This document shows positions 1 through 10,500 of a stretch of 64,000 nt of DNA, piece by piece. The notes below the pieces were generated by a model that did no database searches, was not told the DNA's origin, and saw only the letters and a list, made by a program, of their open reading frames with translations. The stretch is from NCBI RefSeq assembly GCF_900107665.1, contig NZ_FNQT01000004.1, positions 1-64,000 on the forward strand. The letters run 5' to 3'. The position numbers and the translations under genes were made by a program. Source of the DNA: Haloplanus vescus. Lineage in GTDB: Archaea > Halobacteriota > Halobacteria > Halobacteriales > Haloferacaceae. How positions within the stretch are numbered: the first letter of the stretch is position 1; each line of letters opens with the position of its first letter.

Positions 1-302
1 TCGACCGTCGCTAACACACGGACATCCGTAGCTGAGTGTCGTTCCCGTTCAGTACGAGCACCGTGCTCGCGGAGGAACTCATCAATACGGTCGGCTAAGG
101 ACTCCGCATCCTCCCTATCGACGTGGACGATCAGCGTCGGATGTTCCTCGTCGCTGTTCTCGATCACGAGCGAGACATCCTTGAATTCGTCCGGCTGTCT
201 ATACGCCTCGAACTCATCGGCGACCTGGTCGGCCAAGTCGTCGAGTACCTCAATCGGTTCCTTTGTCATAGATTGAATTTTGGCTTTGGAAGGTTGTGAC
301 AT
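1..302 (-). CDS. Small acidic protein, truncated by window start
   Basis: A minus-strand reading frame is open from an ATG at 302 to the window edge, so only the N-terminal ~100 residues are visible. A second in-frame ATG at 269 could be the real start; the first 11 residues before it are basic and unlike the rest. The visible part is highly acidic (haloarchaeal) and predicted helix-strand-helix: a segment around DVSLVIEN is followed by TLIVHVDRED and a helix ending in REHGAR. I do not recognise the family. It lies upstream of, and on the same strand as, the TRAM gene, which has no overlapping partner. Confidence 0.6.
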   Translation of the reverse strand, partial: MSQPSKAKIQSMTKEPIEVLDDLADQVADEFEAYRQPDEFKDVSLVIENSDEEHPTLIVHVDREDAESLADRIDEFLREHGARTERERHSATDVRVLATV

Positions 303-424
303 CGTGAACGAACGGAGAGGGCGAACGTGACTTTCAGAACCACCTCCATCAGACAAACTCGAACGGAGCCTTCTCACACCGATGGTTTACAGAGAAGGAG
401 ATTGATCCACAGAAAGAACAGCAG

Positions 425-859
425 TTAGAAAGCTCGTGGATTGCTATCGACAATGCTCGCAAACGCGACATTCTCCTGAACTTGTTCAATTTCGACGGTT
501 GGCTCGTCGCCAGGTTGAGCGCCGGCAACGATCACGACGTAGCCACGTTCGACTTTTGCGATACCGTCGCCCTGATCGCCGACTGTCTCGATGGTCACAT
601 CACGTACTTCGCCTTCCTCCACGGGAGGTCCTGAGGAAGAATGGCTCGCAGTCTCACGAGAAGGTGCTCTCTGTGACTCCTGTTGTACTGACGACTCCGT
701 CGAGACAGGAGATTCCAGAATCGCTACGCGATACGTTTCGTCAGCTGACAACGCTTCAAAGTCGATTTCGCTCGATGGGACCTCCACTATGTACGTCCCA
801 TCCTGCTCTTTAATTGGAGCACTGAACAGAGAGCGAAGGGAGTTGGGAATTTCGACCAT
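425..859 (-). CDS. TRAM-domain protein
   Basis: The C-terminal ~60 residues are a TRAM domain: VTIETVGDQGDGIAKV, then a strand YVVIVAGAQPGDEPTVEI, ending FASIVD. TRAM is a small beta-barrel that binds RNA or tRNA; free-standing haloarchaeal TRAM proteins are common and may act as RNA chaperones (family knowledge). The N-terminal ~80 residues are a linker rich in Ser and Glu. I place the start at the ATG at 859 (MVEIPNSL); upstream codons to 904 add a hydrophobic, non-halophilic stretch. The gene begins only 38 bases past the stop of the helicase gene at 897 and may share its transcript. Confidence 0.85.
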   Translation of the reverse strand: MVEIPNSLRSLFSAPIKEQDGTYIVEVPSSEIDFEALSADETYRVAILESPVSTESSVQQESQRAPSRETASHSSSGPPVEEGEVRDVTIETVGDQGDGIAKVERGYVVIVAGAQPGDEPTVEIEQVQENVAFASIVDSNPRAF

Positions 860-896
860 TGAGTTTCTAGTGCTCAGTACCCACGAGACAAGTAAT

Positions 897-3746
897 TTAA
901 ACACTATGTGTTACCACTAGCTCTCGAAGAGCCGCCTTATCGAGAGGGGTAATATTGTGCCGAGTGCCATCATCGGTGTAGAAAATAGACGCAGTAACCG
1001 ACCGATCAGGATATTGGTCGGCGACGACATGGTAGTAGATACTGAGCTGTTTCCGGTATTCATCTTCTGCGTGCGTTGTGAGATCGGTTTTGTAGTCGAT
1101 GATCTCAACACGGTCAGATGTCACGTGGAGCAAGTCGATGATGCCGCCGATCGTTACCTTCTCGCCGTCGACGGTAAGCGGAAGGAACGCATCGATCTCG
1201 GCTCTCGTCTCACCCTCGAGTGAGTCGAGTAACGCCTTGACGTGCTCTTTGTCAGGGTTATCGCCGGTTTCGACTGCTTCACCGAGAACATACCGTTCCG
1301 CAAACTCGTGGACGTCTGACCCGAACTCCATTCCCCGGCCGCCGGTATTCCCTTCGAAGACTGCGTCATCGATGAAGGTGTGTGGTGAGTAGCTTGCCGG
1401 TCCATCAGGCTCCGGAATATCGACCGTGTAGGTCGAATGCTCGCCGGGTTCTGGGTCGAACGCAGATAGATCGGGGTCGATATCTTCGACATCAACAGGG
1501 AGTGAATCGAGGAACGAATTTGGGTCAGTACCGCCAGTCAAGACGAGGTGGCTCTCAGCACGCGTGACAGCCACATAGAGAAGCCGACGTTCCTCGTCGT
1601 AGTTCTGTGGGAGGCAGCGATTAAGAACGTCAGTCTTCCAGTCGTCGTAGACGTGTGGAACGCCGTGTGCATCCTCTGAGTACACCTTCCGCTGACGGAG
1701 GCCAATCGGGTCGGTGTAGGCAATATCGCTTCCGCTGCCACCGGAAGACGGGAATTTGTTCGCGTTCATATTTGCGAGGATGACGATCGGGTATTCGAGC
1801 CCTTTCGTCGCGTGGATCGTTTGGACAGTCACCGCGTTCGTCCCAGCCCCGGCGTCGACGTCGTGTGTACTCCCATCAGCAATCGCCTCCTCGATGAATC
1901 GGATCAGCTCTCCACGGGTGAACGTCGTCGTCCCGTGAACCGACTGAATAGTGTCGAGGACGACGTCTGCGGTCGGGCCGGAACGGCCGTACTGTTCGAA
2001 CACGCGTCGGGCGACGCCGCCGAACGTCTCCAAATCCCGTAGATCCTCTCGGAATGCGACCATAGCTTCGGGATATGCCTCACGCTCGATGATCGTCTTC
2101 GTCTCGTCAATCGTGTAGCCAGCCTCTTCGAGGACGAGTGCCCACCCGCGTTCAGCGTCACGTTCGAGGATACGTAACCACGCTAACACCAGCTTCGCGG
2201 CGTCGGTCCGGAAGACCTCGATCCCACCCTCGTAGGCCATCGGCAGACCGAACGTACTCGCCGTATCGAGCAGATCCCGACCGAAATCGCGGGTTCGCGT
2301 CAACACAGCGATGTCGCCGTACTCCGGAGCGCGATACGTGCCGTCGTCGCCTTCGACGGCGTAATCATCGTTGTCGACGATTGCGTCGATCTTCGCGAGA
2401 ATGGCCTCGTGTTCGTCCTCACTCGTGAGCGCCTCGATGTAGCTATCATCTCGATCTGTATCGGCAGTCAGTGGTGTAACCTGCTCGGAGATAGCCTCCG
2501 CATCCAGAGATTCGTTCTTTGTCGCACGGGCAGTCAGCGCGTGGGTAGAGAAGTCCAAGATGGACTGCGTCGACCGGTAATTCCGCGTCAGCTGCTTGTC
2601 ATCAACCGGCGTCGTCGGGAACGTGACTCGATCTACGTCCCGATTCAGCTCCGCGGTAAATCGTTCGAGCCGATCGTCGAACTCGCGGATATTGTCGACG
2701 TCCGCGTACTGGAAGCTGTAGATGCTCTGTTTCCAGTCGCCGACCACACAGATGTTGTTCGTGCCGGCAAGCAGCAGCGTGAGTTTAAACTGGATCTCAC
2801 TGGAGTCCTGGAACTCATCGACCATCACGTACTCGTACCCCAGTTGCTCTCGGAGGTCGTGATCCTCACACAGAAGCACGAACGCGAACAGCTGAAGGAA
2901 CCCGAAGTTCAGGTAGTTCCGCCGAAGCGCGAACTCAAGATAGGCGTGATATACGTCGTGGACGAACCGCTTGAGAGCCGTTCGGTCCTCCTCGAAGACA
3001 CGTTTAGCGAGGTCCGCAGGGACTTGCTTGCCATCGCCGCGGATGTCCCACTTTGCGGGCGCCTTCGGGAGATACGTCTTATCTTCACCATACTGATAGA
3101 GCTTCTTTCGAAGCTTCGATTGCTTGCTCCCGCCGTTCCGTGGTTCATTCCGGTCGGTGAACAGCGTCTCGAACGCCTCAAAGTCCCCATCGAGGTGTGA
3201 CTCGCTGTCCCGGTACCAGCCATCCGCAGTGGGGAACACACCTTTTGCGGACAGTTCCTTGATCAGATCGAGTAGCTCCGACGTCTCCGACAGTGCCGTG
3301 AAGAACTCGTCATACTCTGGGTGGTTATCGATGAACTGGCCGATGAACTCACGAAACAGCGCCTGTTCGATGATTTTGTCTTCGATAATCCGTGTCGAGC
3401 CAGTGATCGTCTCTTCGATCCCGAGGGACATCGGTGCGTCGTGTCCGTATTCGTCGAGCAGGTCGTGTGACAGCGAGTGGAACGTCTGGATCGGCGCGTT
3501 CGCGAGCTCCCGCATCCCGTACTCGCTGTGACGCACTATCCGTTCCCGCATCTCCTCGGCCGCGTTGTTCGTAAAGGTCACCAACAGCACGTCTTCGGGA
3601 TCGACGCCATCTTGGGCGACAATGTTTGCGTATCGCCGGGTAACGGTGAACGTCTTCCCGGTGCCAGCACCCGCGTCAACGAGATAGAGGCCATCGGTCG
3701 CCTCTATGAGTTCGCGTTGCTCCCGGTTCGGGTCGACGCCGCTCAT
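897..3746 (-). CDS. UvrD/RecB-like (AddA-type) helicase-nuclease
   Basis: This 949-residue protein is a superfamily 1A DNA helicase with a fused nuclease. Visible motifs are the P-loop DAGAGTGKT near residue 25, motif II DEFQDSS near 308, GDWKQSIYSF just after it, VQTIHATKGLEYP near 640 and VAVTRA near 725. The C-terminal part carries a RecB-type PD-(D/E)XK nuclease: FGSDVHEFAE, IGGIIDLL and IDYKT near 885. It should process double-strand DNA ends with the overlapping upstream gene, as AddA does with AddB. The ATG at 3746 overlaps the stop of that gene by four bases (ATGA), which implies translational coupling. AddAB-like pairs are scattered in haloarchaea and are a plausible acquired repair or anti-phage function. 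Confidence 0.9.
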   Translation of the reverse strand: MSGVDPNREQRELIEATDGLYLVDAGAGTGKTFTVTRRYANIVAQDGVDPEDVLLVTFTNNAAEEMRERIVRHSEYGMRELANAPIQTFHSLSHDLLDEYGHDAPMSLGIEETITGSTRIIEDKIIEQALFREFIGQFIDNHPEYDEFFTALSETSELLDLIKELSAKGVFPTADGWYRDSESHLDGDFEAFETLFTDRNEPRNGGSKQSKLRKKLYQYGEDKTYLPKAPAKWDIRGDGKQVPADLAKRVFEEDRTALKRFVHDVYHAYLEFALRRNYLNFGFLQLFAFVLLCEDHDLREQLGYEYVMVDEFQDSSEIQFKLTLLLAGTNNICVVGDWKQSIYSFQYADVDNIREFDDRLERFTAELNRDVDRVTFPTTPVDDKQLTRNYRSTQSILDFSTHALTARATKNESLDAEAISEQVTPLTADTDRDDSYIEALTSEDEHEAILAKIDAIVDNDDYAVEGDDGTYRAPEYGDIAVLTRTRDFGRDLLDTASTFGLPMAYEGGIEVFRTDAAKLVLAWLRILERDAERGWALVLEEAGYTIDETKTIIEREAYPEAMVAFREDLRDLETFGGVARRVFEQYGRSGPTADVVLDTIQSVHGTTTFTRGELIRFIEEAIADGSTHDVDAGAGTNAVTVQTIHATKGLEYPIVILANMNANKFPSSGGSGSDIAYTDPIGLRQRKVYSEDAHGVPHVYDDWKTDVLNRCLPQNYDEERRLLYVAVTRAESHLVLTGGTDPNSFLDSLPVDVEDIDPDLSAFDPEPGEHSTYTVDIPEPDGPASYSPHTFIDDAVFEGNTGGRGMEFGSDVHEFAERYVLGEAVETGDNPDKEHVKALLDSLEGETRAEIDAFLPLTVDGEKVTIGGIIDLLHVTSDRVEIIDYKTDLTTHAEDEYRKQLSIYYHVVADQYPDRSVTASIFYTDDGTRHNITPLDKAALRELVVTHSV

Positions 3747-6328
3747 TGTTCACCCTCTAAGAGAAGGTCACGATTGTCTACCCGTCGGTAGTTCGTCTCG
3801 TCGGCAAGCCCCTCGATGGGGAATTCCTCGTCGCCAGTGCGGCGTCGGTTGAGTTCCGTCAGTCGCTCGTCGACAAATGATTCGAACGCATCGAGATCAC
3901 GTTTGAAGAATGCACCCTTCTGTCGGTCGACGATTGCTCGCATCACCTGCTTGCTCCCCGTCGTCACGTACTTGTACTCGCCAATCTCCGCTTGGAGTCG
4001 ATCGATCATCGTCTGTCCGAACTCGGACTCGATGAGTTCGTCGCTATCGGTCGTCTCGACGAGCTGCGCAGCATCGAAGAGCGCGGCGTACGTCTGATAG
4101 TCAATCTTCGAGAGGATCTTTTGGCACTTCTGTGCCCCCTCCTCACGGAGATACTCGAAGAACTCCTCACGTTGCACGTGCTCGGTGAGCGATTCAGGGT
4201 AGTATGTTACAGTCGTCAACGCGTCGTCGATGTCGGCGTCGCCGGCGATCACGTCGTCGACGAGTTCGGTGACGTAGAAGAAGGTGAACGAGAGTTGGTC
4301 ACCCGGACGTTGTGATCGCCAATAGGTGAGATAGAGTGCTGCCTGAAAGTCAGGCTCGTCTGTCGGCTCGTCAATCGCGGCGTGTTTGACGATTGAGGTG
4401 GCGCTGCTCTCGCTGCCACTCTTGTAGTCGAGCAGTTCTTGCTGCGACTGAACGAGGTCGATCATTCCGTTGATGCCCAATTCTTCGTCAGTAAACCGAC
4501 GTTCAGTCACGGGAGAGTCGATATCGCGACCGAAGTGAGCAGCGACGGCATTATCACCCCCACTGGACGGCGTCAGAAACGCGCCCTCGGTCGGCTGGTT
4601 CGCGTCAAGATATGAGACGATCGTTTCGAGGCTCGCACGATATTCAGTGCGCCGGGTCCGTTCGTCGACGGAGCGAACCAGCGGACGGACGTCCTCGAGC
4701 ATAAGTTCGACGACCTCCGAGAGTGTCTCTTCGTCAATCTCGTCCGGATGGTTGACGTAGAACTCCGCGAAGTCGTGGAGCAGGTTGCCCTCGGTGAGAT
4801 ACGCCTTCTCCGGACCGTCGACTATCCGGCTGAAGTAGTAGTCTCGCGGTGAGTTCACGTAGGTGTTGAGACTCGACTTGCTGATCGTCTCGACCGGGTC
4901 GGAAGTCACACCGACAGGTTCGTTCTCGAATCCGTCACCAGCTCGTGCTGCGGTTTCGATCTGATGACTTGTCGAAGGTAGATCGGAGAAGCGGTCGTAC
5001 TCCGGTTCGAGGAGCTCTTCGAAGTACAGGCACGGCGTAACGGGTGATCCGCCGGTCGCATCTTGGACGAGATAGTGTTGCTGGCTGCCGCTCTGCAACA
5101 GCAGCTGGAAGCTCTTAAGATTCCGTGTGAACTGGGCGTCCTGGTCGACCCACGGACGACGTGGGGCCGAGTGGGTCCAGCGGTCGTCAAGCCCTAGGTA
5201 GAAGACAACCTCACGACCCACGTACGACGCTGATTTCGCATCGGCGAGCAAGACACCCTCGTTCTCTCGATCGACCGGCACCTCGTAGGTCTGGAGATAG
5301 AACGACAAATCGTCGAGGCGCGCTTCCGTGATGGATTCGTCCGCGATGGTGAGTGTCTCCAGTTCCTCCCGGAAGGCATCCAGCGTGTCGCCGGCGTGGC
5401 GTTCAAACACTGAAAGGGCATCCGAGAACGTGTACTCTTGGACATCGTGGCAGAAGTCGATCAGCCACTTGAGATCTCCATCGTCAAGCTCGTGCAGTCG
5501 CTTGTTTGTGTCAGCGTCGACGACGTCACAATCGAAGACCGTCAACAGCGACCGGATCTCGCTTATTCGGGTATCAGTCCCCCGGTGGGCGGTCCGGAGG
5601 AGGTGGAGGAACAACCGGTGTTCGCTGCGATCTGTGAATCCCGGCCCGCCGAAAAACGGGATATCGGCCGCTTCGAGCGCGGACTCGATAAGCGGTGAGT
5701 ATTCGCTTTCCTGATCGAGAACAATCCCGACGTTATCAGCGTTCTCGTCATCGACGGAATCGACGACGGTCTCGACGATCGCAGTCGGCGAATCGTGTAT
5801 ACGGAACGGCGGGAGCTCGAACTCGGTATCAGCGAAGAGGTCGACCGTGTCGTACTCGGCAGGCAGATACGCTCGTTCGAGCTGGGTGAGCATCGCCGGC
5901 TCGACGACGACCACGTCGAAATTCGGATCGATGGTCTCGTTTGTGAGCTTCATCGAGGCGGTCTCGAGTTTCGCGATTCGCTCCACAGCTCGTTCGGTGG
6001 CATCGTCGACGTAGCCGTCGTACTCGAAGATAGCGTCGTGTGACCCTCGGTGTTCCCAACACTGGAGGATATTCCCAACCGCGTATGCACAGCGCTTCCA
6101 GGAGAGGTCCTCGTGATCAAGCATACCGAGGAAAGCGAGACGGTCCTCGGACTCTTGGCGTCGACCAACTGCAAGTCGGCGTGGTGGGATCGCGAACGGA
6201 CCGAGATGCGAACGATCGAGGTGGCGGTTGAGAGCACTTGCAAGCGGCCCATCCGGAGTGATCACCCGGTCGTACGATCGAACCTCTTCGTAGAGTTGGC
6301 CTGGCGATTTGGCGCGGGGAAATGGCAC
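3743..6328 (-). CDS. AddB-like PD-(D/E)XK nuclease subunit
   Basis: This 861-residue protein has the layout of AddB-type partners: an N-terminal helicase-like region without a usable P-loop (VITPDGPLASALNR) and a C-terminal RecB-family nuclease with INGMIDLVQ and LDYKSGSE near residue 630. The four Cys that hold an iron-sulfur cluster in bacterial AddB are not evident: the Cys residues are scattered. It overlaps the helicase gene downstream by four bases. A perfect 13-base inverted repeat lies 70-112 bases upstream of its start and may control the pair. Assignment rests on the nuclease motif and gene order more than on N-terminal similarity. Confidence 0.8.
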   Translation of the reverse strand: MPFPRAKSPGQLYEEVRSYDRVITPDGPLASALNRHLDRSHLGPFAIPPRRLAVGRRQESEDRLAFLGMLDHEDLSWKRCAYAVGNILQCWEHRGSHDAIFEYDGYVDDATERAVERIAKLETASMKLTNETIDPNFDVVVVEPAMLTQLERAYLPAEYDTVDLFADTEFELPPFRIHDSPTAIVETVVDSVDDENADNVGIVLDQESEYSPLIESALEAADIPFFGGPGFTDRSEHRLFLHLLRTAHRGTDTRISEIRSLLTVFDCDVVDADTNKRLHELDDGDLKWLIDFCHDVQEYTFSDALSVFERHAGDTLDAFREELETLTIADESITEARLDDLSFYLQTYEVPVDRENEGVLLADAKSASYVGREVVFYLGLDDRWTHSAPRRPWVDQDAQFTRNLKSFQLLLQSGSQQHYLVQDATGGSPVTPCLYFEELLEPEYDRFSDLPSTSHQIETAARAGDGFENEPVGVTSDPVETISKSSLNTYVNSPRDYYFSRIVDGPEKAYLTEGNLLHDFAEFYVNHPDEIDEETLSEVVELMLEDVRPLVRSVDERTRRTEYRASLETIVSYLDANQPTEGAFLTPSSGGDNAVAAHFGRDIDSPVTERRFTDEELGINGMIDLVQSQQELLDYKSGSESSATSIVKHAAIDEPTDEPDFQAALYLTYWRSQRPGDQLSFTFFYVTELVDDVIAGDADIDDALTTVTYYPESLTEHVQREEFFEYLREEGAQKCQKILSKIDYQTYAALFDAAQLVETTDSDELIESEFGQTMIDRLQAEIGEYKYVTTGSKQVMRAIVDRQKGAFFKRDLDAFESFVDERLTELNRRRTGDEEFPIEGLADETNYRRVDNRDLLLEGEQ

Positions 6329-6397
6329 GCTCAGAGACAGTCAGTGATGTCGGTTAAATCTTTGTCAGTTAGATCAGGCTTTGGAAATGTACAGCTT

Positions 6398-6440
6398 CAG
6401 AACGACGGTCGTGAGTCCTATAGCCCGGACCGTCGTTCTG
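6398..6440. repeat. Perfect 13-base inverted repeat, 17-base spacer
   Basis: CAGAACGACGGTC at 6398-6410 is matched exactly by GACCGTCGTTCTG at 6428-6440. It lies between the stop of the 6482-7258 gene and the start of the AddB-like gene, both on the minus strand. It could be an operator, an attenuator hairpin or a terminator of the upstream gene. No T-run follows it on the minus strand, which argues against a simple terminator. Confidence 0.7.
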
Positions 6441-6481
6441 TATGAATGGAAGATTCAAACCTCACAAACACCGCTCACAAC

Positions 6482-7258
6482 TCACGGCGGGTACTTGAAT
6501 GTCTCTTCGACCCGTCGTTGCAACTTGTGATCTGAAGACTCCGACGAGAATCGGAATTCGCGGATATCCTCCAGCGTCACCCCACCAGTAATCTCACCTG
6601 GCTTCCCCATCACCTGATTAAAATACACGTTCTCGTTCACGTCCGTATACAGCACGTGTAGCTGGAAGGAAACATATCGAATCCCGGCGTCATACAGTCG
6701 CTGAGTTGTCTCAAACACTGGCGACCGGACGTACTCGGCTCGACCCTCTTCGCCGTGGAACACCTCCTCAAACTCAACTTGCGTGCTGAACTCGACACGG
6801 CCTTCATTTGGGCTTAACACCCCGCCCTCCCGTGAGTTATTTTCAAACTGGTCTCCCTCGGTCCTGTTCAACGGGAAGTATCTTGGGAGGATCTCGAATC
6901 CGTCACCGGCGGGAGTGAGGAAACACGCGTCCTCTATGTCGATAGGCGTCCCTTCTCCGGGGTCTGGATCGTAACTGACGACGAGTGTGGGCCGAACATA
7001 CAGGTTCTGAGCGACGCCTTCACCGAGATTTTCCAGCTGGATCGTGAGAATATCGAACGTGCTGCCTCGGCCGCTTTTCGACTGGGTCTCCCTCCTTCGA
7101 CTCTTCACGACTGGTTTGCTTTGCCGCTCGATAGTGTCTTGCAGGTCCTCGGTCGGAACCTCAGTATTTGACTGCCAGAAGACGAAGTTCTCGACGAAAA
7201 CGGCCTTCACTGCAGTAAAGCTGAATTGAGGGATATAGTCACGGAAACGTTCGAACAT
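6482..7258 (-). CDS. Unknown protein, 258 residues
   Basis: I do not recognise the family. It starts MFERFRDYIPQF with a mixed hydrophobic segment (FSFTAVKAVFVENFVFWQ, residues 12-29) that is probably buried or membrane-associated rather than a clear transmembrane helix. Residues ~60-240 look beta-rich: ILTIQLENLGEGVAQNLYV, VEFSTQVEFEEVF and VSFQLHVLYTDV, an arrangement seen in immunoglobulin-like folds. A basic linker (SRRRETQSKSGRG) follows the hydrophobic part. It lies between the AddAB-like pair and the Type IIG locus, so a defence or repair role is possible by context only. Confidence 0.7.
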   Translation of the reverse strand: MFERFRDYIPQFSFTAVKAVFVENFVFWQSNTEVPTEDLQDTIERQSKPVVKSRRRETQSKSGRGSTFDILTIQLENLGEGVAQNLYVRPTLVVSYDPDPGEGTPIDIEDACFLTPAGDGFEILPRYFPLNRTEGDQFENNSREGGVLSPNEGRVEFSTQVEFEEVFHGEEGRAEYVRSPVFETTQRLYDAGIRYVSFQLHVLYTDVNENVYFNQVMGKPGEITGGVTLEDIREFRFSSESSDHKLQRRVEETFKYPP

Positions 7259-7278
7259 ACTGGTTAACCGTCACTCGT

Positions 7279-7290
7279 TGATAATAAATG
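7279..7290 (+). promoter_or_regulatory. Candidate TATA element for the 7318 gene
   Basis: The AT-rich run TGATAATAAATG lies about 30 bases before the ATG at 7318, the spacing expected for a leaderless haloarchaeal transcript. This supports ATG 7318 over the in-frame ATG at 7288, which lies inside the element itself. Confidence 0.4.
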
Positions 7291-7317
7291 GGTGGTCGGG
7301 GTACTCGAAGACAGGGA

Positions 7318-7569
7318 ATGGAAGACATCCCGCAACCCTCACCGGACCCGTACGACCCGGACGACACAGTGCGCGTGTATCTCGACCCGGATGACCCGGA
7401 CAGTCGCTTCCACGGCGTCCGCTGCGAGGTCGTAGACCGGTTCGCCGACGACTTAGACCGAGAGAGCGGGCGCGACTCGGACCGGTTCACGTACCGTGTA
7501 CGCGCCGTTGAGGACGGTGGCGTACTTCCCGTCGAATTTCGGCACGCAGATCTCGTCCCCGAAGAGTAG
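7318..7569 (+). CDS. Small acidic SH3-like protein next to Type IIG enzyme
   Basis: This 83-residue protein starts MEDIPQPSPDPYDPDDTV and is mostly beta: VRVYLDPDDPDSRFHGV, CEVVDRFADDLD, FTYRVRAVED and LPVEFRHADLVP. The spacing suggests a small SH3-like barrel of the type that binds nucleic acid or coats a partner protein. It converges on the Type IIG gene with a 12-base gap, so the two could form one functional locus. An earlier ATG at 7288 would add ten basic residues; I prefer 7318 because of the TATA spacing. I do not assign a function. Confidence 0.75.
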   Translation: MEDIPQPSPDPYDPDDTVRVYLDPDDPDSRFHGVRCEVVDRFADDLDRESGRDSDRFTYRVRAVEDGGVLPVEFRHADLVPEE

Positions 7570-7581
7570 CCGCGTCGCCGT

Positions 7582-10500
7582 CTAATCGTCCGCTTCGGCC
7601 GCTTCCGCGGCGTCCACGTTCAACGTCACGTCCTGCTTCCGCTCCGGTGCCGGCGGCTTCCCATCAGGGTACAGCTCCTGCATCGTTTGATGATACGCGA
7701 CGAGACCCATCTGGTTAGAGATATGGACCATGTCGCTTCCGTCGAGACCGTACAAGTCCTGTAGTGCTTGCTCGATCTTCCAGTCCGTTTCTCCACCTAA
7801 CTCCCCGTCACCGGCCAGCAACTCCTCGACACACTCTGCGATTTTCTCTGCCGTCTCCACGCCCTCCTCTGTCGTTAGCTTCGCAACAGGGATCGGGAGC
7901 GACCGGATTTTCGTCTGTGTCAGCTTAGCGAATGCCTGCGCAGCATCAATTTCACCGAACCGTTTGAACACGTAGTAATGGAATACGCGGGAGTTCAACG
8001 CGCCTAACAGGAACTTGTGGTACGTTTCCGTGTTCAATCCGTCTGGGATATTCTCCGGGACGGTCCACTTCCCGTCATACTCCTCGTCATCAGGGTCAAT
8101 GTCAACGTACCAGTTCCGCATTTCACTCCGGTCGTCCCGGATTTTGTAGATGTAGACGCTTTGCGGGCAGTACACGGGATCACCGTGGTACGCGACGGAC
8201 AGACCTACACCGGCTTGCCTGATGAACACTTTATCCCCGCGATAGATCTCCTCGTCCTTGTACTGAATTCCGTTGTACCCGGTGTCTAACCCTTTCAGCG
8301 TCAAGTGATCGTACCGTTCCCCGAAGGAATCCCCGTCCATGTACGTCACATCACCGTCTGCCGGGTCGTCGGAAACGATGTACTCTTCCCCGAGCTTGTT
8401 CTGGTACTCGAATTCAGTCTCACAGTCGGGGCACGTTTTCTTCGTGTCCGGGTCACGTCCTCGCGGCGGCGGCATCCACACTCCGCATGCGGGGCACTGA
8501 ATGATGTGCCCGGCTTTGTTAAGCTCAACTCCGCGGTGTGATTCACATAACGCACCGAGCGGAATTGAGTTCGACTGCATCGTCCCGAGTATCTCGTCGT
8601 CTGTAGTGTAGCGGAACGGCTCGATCTCCCCGGACTCGATGCACCGGTCCTGCGGGATATCGAATGAATACGCCGACTCCAGCTGTGACAGGCTCAACTC
8701 ACCTTCTATCGCCGCTCGCCGGTCATCGTCTACGAGCGTCATGCTACGGAACGTATTCCCGTCGCTCGGATCCTCGTTCCGGACTTGCAGCGTCGTGGTG
8801 TTCATCCGGATTTCTGGACCGAACCAGTCGGCTCCGAGCATATGGTACCGTTCGAACGTGTAGTTCCCCAGTAAGTGCTCGCGGACACCGGAGTGGTCCG
8901 GATTCAACAGGGTTTGCGGGAGTACGAACGCTAACCGTCCGTCGTCGTTCAAGTATTTCAGTGCGACGAGAATGAACAGTTCGTACGTGTCGAGATTATC
9001 GACGTCGAATTCGTCGCCGAACTCGTCACTCAACCACTCCGCGGCTTCGGGACTCACCTGCCCGCCCCACGGCGGATTCCCGATAATCAGGTCGAATTCG
9101 CCGAATCCGGGCGTTTCATCCTCGTCTTCGAATTGGATTTCACCGTCGAGTGCGTCTTGCGACGCGAAATTCCCAGTAAGCATACCGAGCGACGTATTCT
9201 TCCGCGCGCTGCGTAGCCACACGGAGAGTTTCGAGATTTCAATCGCTTCCTGCAGCAGGTCGTTACCATGCAGCGATTTGTCGAGAATGTCGATTTCAGT
9301 CTGCTCGTACGATTCAAGTGAAACTTGGTAGTGACCGTCGGATCCGGTCGCTCGTGCGGATCGGAGCTTTTCGTGCACCCGTCGCGCCTCACGACTCAAG
9401 TGGTTGAAACAAGAAACCAGGAACGCACCGGACCCGCACGCGATGTCCGCGATTCGGATGTTGACAATTTCCTTCAGGTAGGCTTCAAGGAATTCCTTGT
9501 CGGGGTTCTCCATCTCCATCTCCCCGTTCTCAAGGTCTAACTCGTCCCGAATCTTCGTGCGCTTGTCCTGTAGAAGGTCCTGTATCGCGTGCTCGGCGAC
9601 GTACTCGGTGAGACCCTCCCGCGTGAAGTACAGGCCATAGTCCCCTCGGTCACCGCTGAACGGGTTCGATTCGCCTTCTGCGAGGTTCGCTCGCACCTGC
9701 TCGATATCACCCACGCTCTCCTCGAAGATACGGCCGAGAACGTGCTCATTCAGGTCTTGGTGGAAGTCGTACTCGTAGAACCCGTACACGCCGTTAATCG
9801 TCGTATCCCCGATCTCGTATTCCCGAGTGAACAACTCGTCCGGGAGGGTCACTGACTGCAGCACTTCGTCCTCCTCGAACAACCCGCCGTCGTACCCGAA
9901 GATATCGTACGGGTACTCGTCCGGGCTCCCAGTGTCGATGACTCTGAACATATCCTGAATGAGCGGGTAGATTTTCCGGTCGTCCAGCGTCGGGAGTGTC
10001 GCGCCGGTGCTGACGACGTCCTCAAGCAGGTCGTCCGGGAGTAGTCCGGACGGGTGGTCTGAGAAGAAGCAAATTACGAGACCGCGGTGTATCAGGGTTT
10101 GAGCGGCTTGAATCGCGGCGAGTTGCCCGTCGCTGGATTCGCCGAGCTCCGGGGCTTCGTTGATAATTTCCTCGTACACGTCCTCCACAGCTTCCCGGTA
10201 GAATTGGTAGAAGTCCTCGGTGAGTTCCAACCGTTCGGACAGGTTCTGCGCCATGAGGTCCTCGATGTCCGAATCGGCATCCTCACCGATTAGGAACCGT
10301 CGGTGCATAATGAAGTAGAATTCCCAGAACGTCTCGGTCAACTCACCGTCGGCGTCAAGGAACTCGTCGATCTCCCACTCCTCGTAATGGTCGATACTGC
10401 CGTGGTGGTACAACCTGACTACTTCCATGTTCGACGCGACAACCCACCGAACGGACAGACCGTTCGTGATCGCGTACTCGAATGCCTGCTCCACCGGTGA

